Source: Algihabitans sp965233705
GTDB lineage: Bacteria; Pseudomonadota; Alphaproteobacteria; Kiloniellales; DSM-21159
Length of the DNA stretch: 64,000 nucleotides
NCBI GenBank assembly: GCA_965233705.1
Contig: CBDDTF010000002.1
Coordinates: 496,001 to 560,000, forward strand
Direction of reading: 5' to 3'
Positions 8,055 to 16,021 of this stretch are shown here, in pieces; within the stretch, counting starts at the first letter, position 1; each line of letters opens with the position of its first letter. A program made the translations under genes and the position numbers. The notes beneath the pieces were generated by a model. That model was given only the letters and a program-made list of their open reading frames with translations. It was not told the DNA's origin and searched no databases.

Positions 8055-9274
8055 GCGGCCCCGCTCCCGCCGGTCGCGTCCGGCCGCCGCGCGAAGTAGC
8101 CGTCGAGCACCCGGCGGTAGACCTCGGCCAGGGTGGCGAGGTCGGCGACCGCCACCCGCTCGTCGACCTGGTGCATGGTCTTGCCGACCAGCCCGAACTC
8201 GACCACCGGGCAGACGTCCTTGATGAAGCGCGCGTCCGAAGTGCCGCCGGTGGTCGACAGCTCGGGGCGCTGGCCGGTGGCGCCCTCCACCGCGTCCTGC
8301 ACCAGCGCCGACAGGGGCCCCGGCGGCGTCAGGAAGGATTCGCCCGAGACCCGCAGGTCGAGGTCGTAGGCGGCCTTCGGCGCCTCGGCCATCAGGCGGT
8401 CGAAGGTCTCGCGCAGCCAGGCCTCCAGCGCGGCGCCGGAGTGCAGGTCGTTGAAGCGGATGTTGAAGGCGGCCGTGGCCTTGGCCGGGATCACGTTGGA
8501 GGCCGGGTTGCCGACGTCGATGGTCGAGACCTGCAGGGTGGAGGGCTGGAAGTGGTCGCTGCCCTGGTCCAGCGGCGCGGTCGTGACCGCGTGCAGCAGG
8601 CGGATCAGGTGATGCACCGGGTTGTCGGCCAGGTGCGGATAGGCCGTATGCCCCTGCACGCCGTGCACGCTCAGGGTCGCGCGCAGGCTGCCGCGCCGGC
8701 CGATCTTGACCATGTCGCCCAGGGCGTTCGGGTTGGTCGGCTCGCCCACCAGGCAGGCGTCCAGCCGCTCGCCCCGCTCGGCCAGCCAGGCCAGCATCTT
8801 GCGCGTGCCGTTGATCGAGGGACCTTCCTCGTCGCCGGTGATCAGCAGCGAGATCGAGCCGGCCGGCGGGCCGTGCGCCGCCAGGTGGGCGGCGATGGCG
8901 GCGACCATGCAGGCGATCGCCCCCTTCATGTCGCTGGCGCCGCGGCCGAGCAGCTCGCCGTCGCGCAGCGTCGCCGCGAAGGGGTCCGACGACCAGTCCT
9001 CGGGATCGCCCACCGGCACCACGTCGGTGTGGCCGGCAAAGCAGAAGTTGGGCTGCGCCGTGCCGAGCCGGGCGTAGAGGTTGTCGACGTCCGGCGTGCC
9101 CGGCTCGGAGAAGACCAGGCGGTGGCAGACGAAGCCGAGCGCCTCCAGCTCGGCCTGCAGCAGATCGAGCGCGCCGCCCTCGGCGGGCGTCACGCTGGGG
9201 CAGCGGATCAGCCGCTGGGCCAGGTCCAGCGGATCGAGCGTCGGGGAGGGGGCGAGGGAGGCACTGTCGGTCAT
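8051..9274 (-). CDS. dapE: Succinyl-diaminopimelate desuccinylase
   Basis: Hydrolyses N-succinyl-LL-diaminopimelate in the lysine/peptidoglycan pathway. A 407-aa M20 di-zinc hydrolase: metal ligand H in FAGHTDVVP, bridging D in GRGASDMKG, catalytic and ligand E in ITGDEEG, and the C-terminal ligand H in KTMHQVDE. The GGTSDARFI segment is typical of DapE rather than ArgE. Its stop overlaps the start of a small membrane-protein gene by 4 bp. Length is slightly above the usual 375-385 because of a Ser/Pro-rich N-terminus. Confidence 0.95.
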   Translation of the reverse strand: MTDSASLAPSPTLDPLDLAQRLIRCPSVTPAEGGALDLLQAELEALGFVCHRLVFSEPGTPDVDNLYARLGTAQPNFCFAGHTDVVPVGDPEDWSSDPFAATLRDGELLGRGASDMKGAIACMVAAIAAHLAAHGPPAGSISLLITGDEEGPSINGTRKMLAWLAERGERLDACLVGEPTNPNALGDMVKIGRRGSLRATLSVHGVQGHTAYPHLADNPVHHLIRLLHAVTTAPLDQGSDHFQPSTLQVSTIDVGNPASNVIPAKATAAFNIRFNDLHSGAALEAWLRETFDRLMAEAPKAAYDLDLRVSGESFLTPPGPLSALVQDAVEGATGQRPELSTTGGTSDARFIKDVCPVVEFGLVGKTMHQVDERVAVADLATLAEVYRRVLDGYFARRPDATGGSGAA

Positions 9275-9372
9275 GGCCCCGGTTATATCGCGCCGCCCCC
9301 ACTCTTGTCTTTACCCGGGGCTTGTCTCTATCCCGAGCCTGTCTCCACCGGGCCCGCCGTCGCGCGTCGGCC

Positions 9373-10047
9373 TCAGTCCAGCGGCGACAGGAAGACCTCG
9401 CGCACGTTCACCTCGGGCGGCTGCTCCAGGGCGTAGATCACGGCGCGGGCCACGGCCTCGGCCGTCAGGCCGTGGGGCTTGGGCTCGTCGAAGAAGGGGG
9501 TGTCGACCAGCCCCGGCGCGATCACCGTGCAGCGGCCGCCCCATTCGGCCATCTCCTGGGCCAGGTTCTGGCCGAAGCCGTGCACGAACCACTTGGTGGC
9601 GCCGTAGACCGAGCCCTTGATGTGGCTGCGCCCGGCCTGGGAGCCGGTCAGCAGCAGATGGCCGCGGGTCTCGCGCAGATAGGGCAGGGCCGCCTTCACC
9701 GTCAGGCAGAGCCCCCAGACGTTGACGTCGATCATCTGCCGCCAGTTCTCGACCTCGCCGCCCTCGGCGCCGGGCACCGTGGCGCCCAGCCCGGCATTGG
9801 CGAAGACGCCGTGCAGCGGAGCGAACTCCGCCGCCGCCTCGACGGCGCCGGCCACGTCCTCCTGACGCGCCACGTTGCAGGTCAGGGCGAGCGCCCGCTC
9901 GCGCCCGATTTCCTGCACCAGCGCGTCCAGCTTGTCGGCCGAGCGGGCGGCCAGCGCCACCTTCCAGCCGGCCGCCGCGGCGGCCCGCGCGGTGGCGGCG
10001 CCGATGCCGCTCGACGCGCCGGTGATCAGCAGGGTCCTGTCGGCCAA
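9373..10047 (-). CDS. SDR-family oxidoreductase
   Basis: Classical short-chain dehydrogenase/reductase of 224 aa. Visible elements are TGASSGIG (9-16, cofactor loop), NAG (84-86), N109, S136 and the catalytic Y148-x3-K152. The C-terminal motif EVNVREVFLSPL is common in the YdfG/short SDR group. The start codon is TTG: an almost perfect Shine-Dalgarno AAAGGAGG (complement of 10053-10060) lies 5 nt upstream of it. A TTG start with such a strong ribosome site suggests deliberate setting of translation level. The substrate cannot be inferred. Confidence 0.9.
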   Translation of the reverse strand: MADRTLLITGASSGIGAATARAAAAAGWKVALAARSADKLDALVQEIGRERALALTCNVARQEDVAGAVEAAAEFAPLHGVFANAGLGATVPGAEGGEVENWRQMIDVNVWGLCLTVKAALPYLRETRGHLLLTGSQAGRSHIKGSVYGATKWFVHGFGQNLAQEMAEWGGRCTVIAPGLVDTPFFDEPKPHGLTAEAVARAVIYALEQPPEVNVREVFLSPLD

Positions 10048-10170
10048 GTCAGCCTCCTTTCCGTTTCTCTTCGCGTCGCAAGGGGAGGGCGCGCGCGGCG
10101 CCCCTCGGCTCCAACGCCCGGCCGGGCGCGCGGTTGCGTCTTCCCGACCTAACCCCGCCGGGCCCGGCTC

Positions 10171-10218
10171 GCCAGGGGCCCGGTCCGCCAGGGGGCCGGT
10201 GCGCCAGGGGGCCGGTGC
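10171..10218. repeat. 16-bp tandem repeat, three units
   Basis: Two perfect units of GCCAGGGGGCCGGTGC (10187-10202, 10203-10218) preceded by a diverged unit (10171-10186, two mismatches). It lies between the SDR gene and the ion-channel gene. The 208-base gap shows nothing else besides the SDR ribosome-binding site. Confidence 0.75.
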
Positions 10219-10255
10219 GCGCCGGGCCCCGTTGCGCAGCGGCCCCCGTCGCCCG

Positions 10256-11140
10256 TCAGCGCTCGCCGCGCAGGTCGGCGACCTCGCGGCGCAGGGCGCG
10301 CAGCTCGGCCAGGATGCGGTCGGTGTCGGCCGCGCGCGCCTGGCCCTCGGCGGCGGCGGCCTCGTCCACCTCGGCCTGGTGCTGGCTCTGCATGGCGTCG
10401 ACGATGATGCCGATGAAGAGGTTCAGCACGGTGAAGGAGGTGACCAGGATGAAGGGCACGAAGAAGGCCCAGGCCAGGGGGTAGACCTCCATGACCGGGC
10501 GCACGATGCCCATCGACCAGGACTCCAGGGTCATGATCTGGAACAGCGAGTAGGCCGAGGCGCCGATGGTGCCGAACCACTCGGGAAAGCTGGCGCCGAA
10601 CAGCTTGGTCGCCATCACCGAGAAGACGTAATAGATCAGCGTCAGCAGCGCGACGATCGAGCCCATGCCGGGAATCGCGCGCAGCAGCGCGGTGACCACC
10701 CGGCGCATCGAGGGCACGGCGGAAATCAGGCGCAGCACGCGCAGGATGCGCAGCGCGCGCAGCACCGACAGCCCGCCGGTCGCCGGCATCCAGGCGATGC
10801 CGATCACCACCATGTCGAAAAGGTTCCAGGGATCGCGGTGGATGCGCGTGCGGTAGACCAGCAGCTTGGCCAGGATCTCCGCGGTGAAGATCAGCAGGAA
10901 GGCGCGGTCGAGCACGATCAGCAGCGGCCCGGCCGCGGCCATCGCCGCCTCGCTGGTCTCCAGCCCCAGGGTGACGGCGTTGAGCGCGATCAGCACCGCG
11001 ATCGCCTTCTGGGTCGCACTCTTCTCGAGCAGGTCCTGCAGCCGCCCGAGCAAGCCCGACTGGCGCGGCGGAATCCGCCGCACGTCCGACTCTCGCTCCT
11101 CGGCGCCGTGCGTCGCCGTCGCCTTGCCGTTGCTTGCCAT
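10256..11140 (-). CDS. Voltage-gated sodium channel (BacNav/NaChBac family)
   Basis: A 294-aa six-helix ion channel subunit of the inner membrane. S1 is near 46-63. The S4 voltage sensor at about 124-148 has arginines every third residue (RALRILRVLR). The pore loop carries the BacNav selectivity filter TLESWS (204-209), and S6 is about 226-250. A C-terminal coiled coil (about 272-294, ILAELRALRREVADL) would hold the tetramer together as in NaChBac. The filter sequence supports sodium rather than potassium or calcium selectivity. ATG 11140 is preferred because GGAGC lies just upstream. It is a monocistronic gene with divergent and convergent neighbours. Known roles of the family include motility and pH homeostasis. 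Confidence 0.93.
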   Translation of the reverse strand: MASNGKATATHGAEERESDVRRIPPRQSGLLGRLQDLLEKSATQKAIAVLIALNAVTLGLETSEAAMAAAGPLLIVLDRAFLLIFTAEILAKLLVYRTRIHRDPWNLFDMVVIGIAWMPATGGLSVLRALRILRVLRLISAVPSMRRVVTALLRAIPGMGSIVALLTLIYYVFSVMATKLFGASFPEWFGTIGASAYSLFQIMTLESWSMGIVRPVMEVYPLAWAFFVPFILVTSFTVLNLFIGIIVDAMQSQHQAEVDEAAAAEGQARAADTDRILAELRALRREVADLRGER

Positions 11141-11250
11141 GCCGCTCCATCGATCCCGCTGACTGCCGCGCCATAGATGCTGCGCCGCCGCAAGGCGATC
11201 AAGAGACGGCGAGCACGACACCGGCAGCAAGCAGGGGCAAACCGGCGGAA

Positions 11251-12123
11251 TCAGGGCGGGCCATGGCCGTCCTTGACGGCCGCGGCCAACAGGTCGGCGA
11301 AGTCCTCGTGCGCCGGTGTCATGGCGGTGGGCGCGCGGTGCAGGTCGACCACCGCCGGCGGCAGCGGCGGAAGCCCCGCCGCCGGCCCCGGCACGAAACA
11401 GCCGGGCGGCACCGAGCGCGCCGCCTTGACGGTCAGCGCCTGGCCGGAGGCCACGGCGACGTTGAGCCCGGTCGGGCTCTGGCTCTCGTAGAGGATGCGC
11501 CAGGACCGGTCGCGCCGGGTCAGGGCCTCCAGCGCGCGGGCCCGGAAGGCACAGCCCTCCGGACTGAAGGCCAGCGGCAGGCTGGCCTCCGGCGTCAGGT
11601 CCAGGCCGGGGCCGGCGACCCAGACCAGCTCTTCGATGGCCAGCACCTCGGCCGCCGGCGGGTCGTCCAGGTGGCGGATCGCCAGCGCCAGGTCCAGCTC
11701 GCCCTCGCCCAGGCGCGCGACCAGCTCGGGCGAGAGGGCGCAGACGATCTCGACCCGCGCCTCCGGATGGGCGGCGGCGAAGGCCGGCAGCACCCCCGGC
11801 AGGTAGGCGTCGGCCTGCTCGTCGCTGATGCCCAGGCGCACGGTCTGGCTGCGGCCGATGCGGCCGATCGCCTCGGCGGCCGCCTCCTGCAGGCGCAGCA
11901 GGCGGCGGGCGTAGGGGACCAGGGCGCCGCCCTCCGGCGTGAGCTGCACGCGCCGGCTGGTGCGGGTGAACAGGCGCCGGTCGAGCCGCGCCTCCAGGCG
12001 CTTGATGTGCAGGCTGACCGCCGACTGGGTCAGGTTGACCGCGCGCGCCGCGGCGGAGAAGCCGCCAGCCTCGGCGACCGCGAGGAAGGAGCGCAGCAGC
12101 TCGGGCGGTAAGGGCGGGGTCAC
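11251..12123 (-). CDS. LysR-family transcriptional regulator, divergent from oxygenase operon
   Basis: A 290-aa LysR-type regulator: N-terminal winged helix-turn-helix (about 8-66; FSAAARAVNLTQSAVSLHIKRLE) and a C-terminal periplasmic-binding-like effector domain (about 93-290). It starts at a GTG with TGGAG upstream. It is transcribed divergently from the 2OG oxygenase and M24 genes, the standard layout for a LysR regulator controlling its neighbour and itself. The intergenic region carries a dyad AATGA-N7-TCATT. The effector is unknown and is presumably a substrate or product of the adjacent enzymes. Confidence 0.92.
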   Translation of the reverse strand: MTPPLPPELLRSFLAVAEAGGFSAAARAVNLTQSAVSLHIKRLEARLDRRLFTRTSRRVQLTPEGGALVPYARRLLRLQEAAAEAIGRIGRSQTVRLGISDEQADAYLPGVLPAFAAAHPEARVEIVCALSPELVARLGEGELDLALAIRHLDDPPAAEVLAIEELVWVAGPGLDLTPEASLPLAFSPEGCAFRARALEALTRRDRSWRILYESQSPTGLNVAVASGQALTVKAARSVPPGCFVPGPAAGLPPLPPAVVDLHRAPTAMTPAHEDFADLLAAAVKDGHGPP

Positions 12124-12152
12124 GGCGTAGCTCCAGGGGCCGCGGGCCGATC

Positions 12153-12169
12153 AATGAAGAACTGTCATT
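12153..12169. promoter_or_regulatory. Candidate LysR operator
   Basis: The dyad AATGA (12153-12157), seven bases, TCATT (12165-12169) sits in the AT-richest part of the divergent lysR/oxygenase gap. LysR proteins bind short interrupted dyads in such gaps; assignment to this regulator is inference. Confidence 0.45.
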
Positions 12170-12260
12170 AAACGGATTTCACATCCTCGTTTCCCTTATC
12201 AATAGACCTCGACTAGCTGTCAAGCAGCCGAGACCCGTGACCCCGGAGGCCGTGCCGACC

Positions 12261-13214
12261 ATGTCCCTCGCCGCCCCAAACCGCCCGGCGGACGTCCCAG
12301 ACCGCCCGGCGGACGTCCCAGACCGCCCGGCGGACGTCCCCGCCGAGCCGGCGCCGGCCGCCGCCTGTCCCGTCGACCTGGCGCGCTATCCGCTGCGGGC
12401 GCTGGAGGGCGCCGCCGGCCGCCGCCTGATCGCCGAGGCCCGCGCCCGCCTGGCCGAGACCGGCTGTCTGCTGCTCAGGAACTTCGTCACCCCGGCCGGC
12501 CTGGCGGCGCTTCAGGCCGAGACCCGCACCCTGGCGCCGGCGGCCCACGTCGAGCGGCGCTTCACCAATCCCTACGGCGGCGCGCCCGGCGACAGGACCG
12601 GGGACGCCGCCGGCACCGACCCGACCGCGCCGCCGCGCCAGCGCTTCCTGGAGCGCAGCAACGGCTTCGTCGGCGGCGACCTGATCGCGCCGGGCACGGC
12701 GGCGCGCGCGCTCTACCACGACCGCGACTTCCAGCGCTTCCTGGCCGCCGTGGTGGGCGCGCCGGCGCTGCACGAATACGCCGACCCGCTCGCCGGGCTG
12801 GTGGTCAACGTGCTGCGGCCCGGCTGCACCCATCCCTGGCACTTCGACAACACCGACTTCGTGGTTTCGCTGATGACCCAGCAGCCCGAGGCCGGCGGCG
12901 CCTTCGAATACTGCCCCGGCCTGCGCTCGGCCGCGGACGAGAACGAGGCCGGGGTCGCCGCGGTGCTGGACGGCGCGCGCGCGCCGGTGCGCACCCTGGA
13001 CCTGCGGCCCGGCGACCTGCAGGTCTTCTTCGGCCGCAACGCCCTGCACCGCGTCGCGCCGGTCGCCGGCGGCCGCGAACGTCACACCCTGATCCTGGGC
13101 TACACCCAGCAGCCCGGGGTGATCGGCGATCCCGCGCGCACCCGCGCCCTGTTCGGACGCAGCACCCCCGCGCACGCGGCCGCCGCGCGCAAGCGCGAGG
13201 GCGGCGCGCCATGA
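12261..13214 (+). CDS. 2OG/Fe(II)-dependent oxygenase, HalD/BesD-like family
   Basis: A 317-aa non-haem iron oxygenase. The iron-binding facial triad is visible as HPWHFDNTDF (H194, D196) and the distal H263 in GRNALHRVAPV, followed by the 2OG-binding arginine in GGRERHTLILGYT. The overall pattern resembles the HalD/BesD/ArpA group, but iron ligand D196 is present. True halogenases of this kind replace that Asp with Gly/Ala to make room for chloride, so hydroxylation or another oxidation is expected. Residues about 8-28 are three copies of a seven-residue RPADVPD-type unit. ATG 12261 is chosen (GGAGG at 12245-12249); GTG 12237 is an alternative. The stop overlaps the next gene by 4 bp. Confidence 0.83.
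   Translation: MSLAAPNRPADVPDRPADVPDRPADVPAEPAPAAACPVDLARYPLRALEGAAGRRLIAEARARLAETGCLLLRNFVTPAGLAALQAETRTLAPAAHVERRFTNPYGGAPGDRTGDAAGTDPTAPPRQRFLERSNGFVGGDLIAPGTAARALYHDRDFQRFLAAVVGAPALHEYADPLAGLVVNVLRPGCTHPWHFDNTDFVVSLMTQQPEAGGAFEYCPGLRSAADENEAGVAAVLDGARAPVRTLDLRPGDLQVFFGRNALHRVAPVAGGRERHTLILGYTQQPGVIGDPARTRALFGRSTPAHAAAARKREGGAP
12280..12342 (+). repeat. 21-bp coding tandem repeat, three units
   Basis: Three tandem 21-bp units, starting ACCGCCCGGCGGACGTCCC, inside the 5' end of the oxygenase gene. Units one and two are identical; unit three differs at one base. The period is a multiple of three, so copy-number changes keep the reading frame. Confidence 0.9.
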
Positions 13215-14536
13215 ACCTCGATCCCCGCGACCTGCGCGCCGAGTTTCCCGACCCGCCTGCGGCCGAAGCGGCCGGGGCGGGCGGCCCCGCGCCGGTGCTG
13301 CACGACGGCCCGCGCGACGGCCTGACCGGCAACGCCGACAACATCCCCCGGGCCTTCGATCCCCAGGCCCTGCGCGCCGGCCGCCTGGCGCGGGTGCGCG
13401 CCATGATGGCCGAGGCGGAGCTGGCGGCCGTGGTGCTGTTCGACCCGAACAACCAGCGCTACGCCACCGGCTCGCGCAACATGTTCGGCTACTTCCTGCG
13501 CAACTCGACGCGCTATATCTACGTGCCGCTGGAGGGGCCGGTGATCCTCTTCGAGTATCCCGGCTCGGCGCACACCTCGACCCACCTGGAGACGATCAAC
13601 GAATCGCGCACGTCGAAGGTCGTCTGGACCCAGGTCAACAGCCGCGACCACGGCGCCGCCCGGCCCTTCGCCCAGGAGATCGCCGCGCTGCTGCGCGAGG
13701 GCGGCCACCCCGGCGGACGGGTCGGCCTGGACCGCTGCAGCCACCTGCACGCCCTGGCGCTGGAGGCCGAGGGGCTGGAGGTGGAGGACGTGGCCGGCCG
13801 CCTGCTGCACGCCCGCCGCCTGAAGACGCCGGAGGAGATCGCCTGCCTGCAGATCTCCATGGCCGGGACCGAGGCCGCGGTCCACGCGGTCGAGCAGGCG
13901 CTGCGCCCCGGCGTCAGCGAGGAGGAGCTGTTCGGCCTGCTCTACGGCGAGGTGATCCGCCAGGGCGGGGAGATGATCGAGACCCGCCTGCTGAACTCCG
14001 GCCCGCGCACCAACCCCTGGTTCAGCGAGGCCGGCCCGCGCAAGCTGCGGCCCGGCGAGCTGCTCTGCCTGGACAGCGACACGATCGGCTGCAACGGCTA
14101 CTACTCCGACTTCTCGCGCACCTTCTTCTGCGGCCCGGGCCGGCCGAGCGGCGCGCAGCGCAGCCTCTACCGCATGGCCTGGGAGCAGGTGGAGCACAAC
14201 ATCGCCGCGATGCGGCCGGGCATGACCTACCGCGAATTGACCGAGCGGGCCTGGGAGATTCCCGAGCGCTTCTACGACCGGCGCTACCCCTCGATCATCC
14301 ACGGCGTCGGCCTGCACGGCGAGACGCCGCTGGTCGCCCACAAGGGCGACTTCGACGCCTACTCCTCCGACGGGGTGCTGGAGCCGGGGCTGGTGGTTTC
14401 GGTCGAGAGCTACATCGGCGAGGTCGGCGGCGCCCAGGGGGTCAAGCTGGAGGAGGAGGTGCTGGTCACCGAAACCGGCATCGAGCGCATCTCGCGCTAC
14501 CCCTACGACGAGGCGCTGCTCGGCCGCGAGCTGTAG
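13211..14536 (+). CDS. M24-family protein resembling DMSP lyase DddP
   Basis: A 441-aa creatinase/prolidase-fold (M24) protein. The residues that would bind the two metals, D288, D290, D300, H364, E399 and E414, follow the spacing I remember for Roseobacter DddP (D295, D297, D307, H371, E406, E421) with a constant offset of seven. The segments IETRLLNSGPRTNPWF and VKLEEEVLVTETG are also DddP-like. However, the position of the proposed DddP catalytic base D377 is G370 here (HGVGLHGE), as in ordinary M24 enzymes. It is translationally coupled (ATGA) to the upstream 2OG oxygenase. Function may be C-S or C-N bond cleavage or peptide-like hydrolysis; the DMSP-lyase assignment is doubtful. Confidence 0.85.
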   Translation: MNLDPRDLRAEFPDPPAAEAAGAGGPAPVLHDGPRDGLTGNADNIPRAFDPQALRAGRLARVRAMMAEAELAAVVLFDPNNQRYATGSRNMFGYFLRNSTRYIYVPLEGPVILFEYPGSAHTSTHLETINESRTSKVVWTQVNSRDHGAARPFAQEIAALLREGGHPGGRVGLDRCSHLHALALEAEGLEVEDVAGRLLHARRLKTPEEIACLQISMAGTEAAVHAVEQALRPGVSEEELFGLLYGEVIRQGGEMIETRLLNSGPRTNPWFSEAGPRKLRPGELLCLDSDTIGCNGYYSDFSRTFFCGPGRPSGAQRSLYRMAWEQVEHNIAAMRPGMTYRELTERAWEIPERFYDRRYPSIIHGVGLHGETPLVAHKGDFDAYSSDGVLEPGLVVSVESYIGEVGGAQGVKLEEEVLVTETGIERISRYPYDEALLGREL

Positions 14537-14561
14537 CGGCCCGATCGGCGCGCCGGCCGGC

Positions 14562-15260
14562 TCAGGCCGGCTTCGGCCGGTCGCCGAAGATGGCGCTGCC
14601 GACGCGCACCGAGGTGGCGCCCAGCGCGATGCCGGTCTCGTAGTCGGCGCTCATGCCCATCGACAGGCGGGCCAGGCCCAGCTCGTCGGCCAGGCGCCGC
14701 AGCAGGCCGAAGTGCACGGCTGGCGGCTCGTCGACCGGCGGAATGCACATCAGCCCGACCACCGGCAGGTCCAGCTCGTCGCGCGCCAGGCGCAGCAGCT
14801 CGCCCGCCGCCTCCGGCGCGCAGCCGGCCTTCTGCGCCTCGCCGCCGGTGTTGACCTGGATGTAGAGCTGCGGGCAGCGGCCCTGGCGGTCGCGCTCCCT
14901 GGCCAGGGCACGGGCCAGCTTCGCGCGGTCCAGGGTCTCGATCACGTCGAACAGCGCCACCGCGTCGCCGGCCTTGTTGGTCTGCAGCGGCCCGATCAGG
15001 TGCAGCTCCAGGTCGGGGTGGGCGGCCTTGAGCTCGGGATACTTGGCCTGCGCCTCCTGCACCCGGTTCTCGCCGAACACGCGCTGGCCGGCGGCATAGG
15101 CGGCGGCCACCGCCTCCGGCCCGAAGGTCTTGGCCACCGCGACCAGGGCGATCTCCGCCGGCTCGCGGCCGGCCTCGCGCGCGGCCAGGGCAAGGGTCTC
15201 GCGCACGGCGGCGAGGTTGTCGGCGATCGCGGGGCTGGTCGGGTTCCAGGTCTGGCTCAT
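14562..15260 (-). CDS. yggS: YggS-family pyridoxal phosphate homeostasis protein
   Basis: A 232-aa single-domain PLP-binding barrel protein (PLPHP/PROSC) that buffers cellular PLP and affects amino-acid metabolism. The Schiff-base lysine is K44 in LVAVAKTFG; FGENRVQEA, HLIGPLQTNK and LSMGMSADYE are all signature segments. I use the second ATG (15260), because MSQTWNP followed by the helical N-terminus matches the family; the first ATG at 15278 lacks a ribosome site. It is divergent from the PiuC-type gene and convergent with the M24 gene. Confidence 0.95.
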   Translation of the reverse strand: MSQTWNPTSPAIADNLAAVRETLALAAREAGREPAEIALVAVAKTFGPEAVAAAYAAGQRVFGENRVQEAQAKYPELKAAHPDLELHLIGPLQTNKAGDAVALFDVIETLDRAKLARALARERDRQGRCPQLYIQVNTGGEAQKAGCAPEAAGELLRLARDELDLPVVGLMCIPPVDEPPAVHFGLLRRLADELGLARLSMGMSADYETGIALGATSVRVGSAIFGDRPKPA

Positions 15261-15322
15261 GGACCAAGCCGATAGCATGAGCCTTGGCAGGGCGCCAAGC
15301 GCGCCGCTATCGTGCGGGCACC

Positions 15323-15988
15323 ATGATGCTGCAGCTCGACGATCTCCTGACCCAGGCCGAGGTGGCGCGGCTGCGCGACACCCTGGCGCGCGCGCCCTAC
15401 GAACAGGGGGCGGTGTCCGGCAAGAAGACGCTGAAGAACAACCTGCAGGCCGACAAGGCCAACCAGGAAGTGCAGGTGGCGACCCGTGCGGTGCTCAACC
15501 GCATGTTCGCCCGGCCCGAGTTCACCGGCTTCGCCATGCCGCGCAACGTCACGCTGATGTTCAACCGCTACGACGTCGGCATGACCTACAAGGACCACAT
15601 GGACGCCGCGCTGATGGGGCCGTCCCAGGCCCAGGCGCTGCGCGCCGACCTGTCCTTCACGGTCTTCCTGACCGAGCCGGAGGAGTATGCCGGCGGCGAG
15701 TTCGTGCTGCAGAGCCCCTTCGGCGAGCAGCGCATCAAGAAGCCGGCCGGCAGCTTCATGTGCTACCCCTCGGACATGCTGCACCGGGTCGATCCGGTCA
15801 CCGAGGGCACCCGCTGGGCGGCGGTGGGCTGGATCCAGTCCTTCCTGCGCGACCCGCGCCAGCGGGCGATGATCGCCCACCTGGACGACCTGCGCCGCCG
15901 GCTGGTGCGCGACCACCCGGACTCGCCCTATCCCGAGGAGTTCGCGCAGATCCACCAGAACCTGCTGCGCATGTGGGCCGAGGTCTGA
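15323..15988 (+). CDS. PKHD-type Fe(II)/2OG hydroxylase (PiuC/YbiX family)
   Basis: A 221-aa prolyl-4-hydroxylase-fold enzyme. The iron triad is H92 and D94 (YKDHMDAAL) and H154 (MLHRVDPVTEG), with R164 as the likely 2OG ligand. PiuC/YbiX genes in other bacteria are iron-regulated and sit near TonB siderophore receptors; here there is no such receptor nearby, so the iron-uptake role is not supported by context. ATG 15323 gives the usual short N-terminus (MMLQLDDLLT). It is convergent with xth. Confidence 0.92.
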   Translation: MMLQLDDLLTQAEVARLRDTLARAPYEQGAVSGKKTLKNNLQADKANQEVQVATRAVLNRMFARPEFTGFAMPRNVTLMFNRYDVGMTYKDHMDAALMGPSQAQALRADLSFTVFLTEPEEYAGGEFVLQSPFGEQRIKKPAGSFMCYPSDMLHRVDPVTEGTRWAAVGWIQSFLRDPRQRAMIAHLDDLRRRLVRDHPDSPYPEEFAQIHQNLLRMWAEV

Positions 15989-16021
15989 GCCGGCGAGTCA
16001 CGGCGGCGCCGGCGCGGAAAA

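Noticed and set aside
12261..13214. Annotation of the 2OG oxygenase as a halogenase
   Set aside because: The iron ligand D196 is present (HFDNTDF); halogenases of this fold lack that carboxylate to leave a chloride site.
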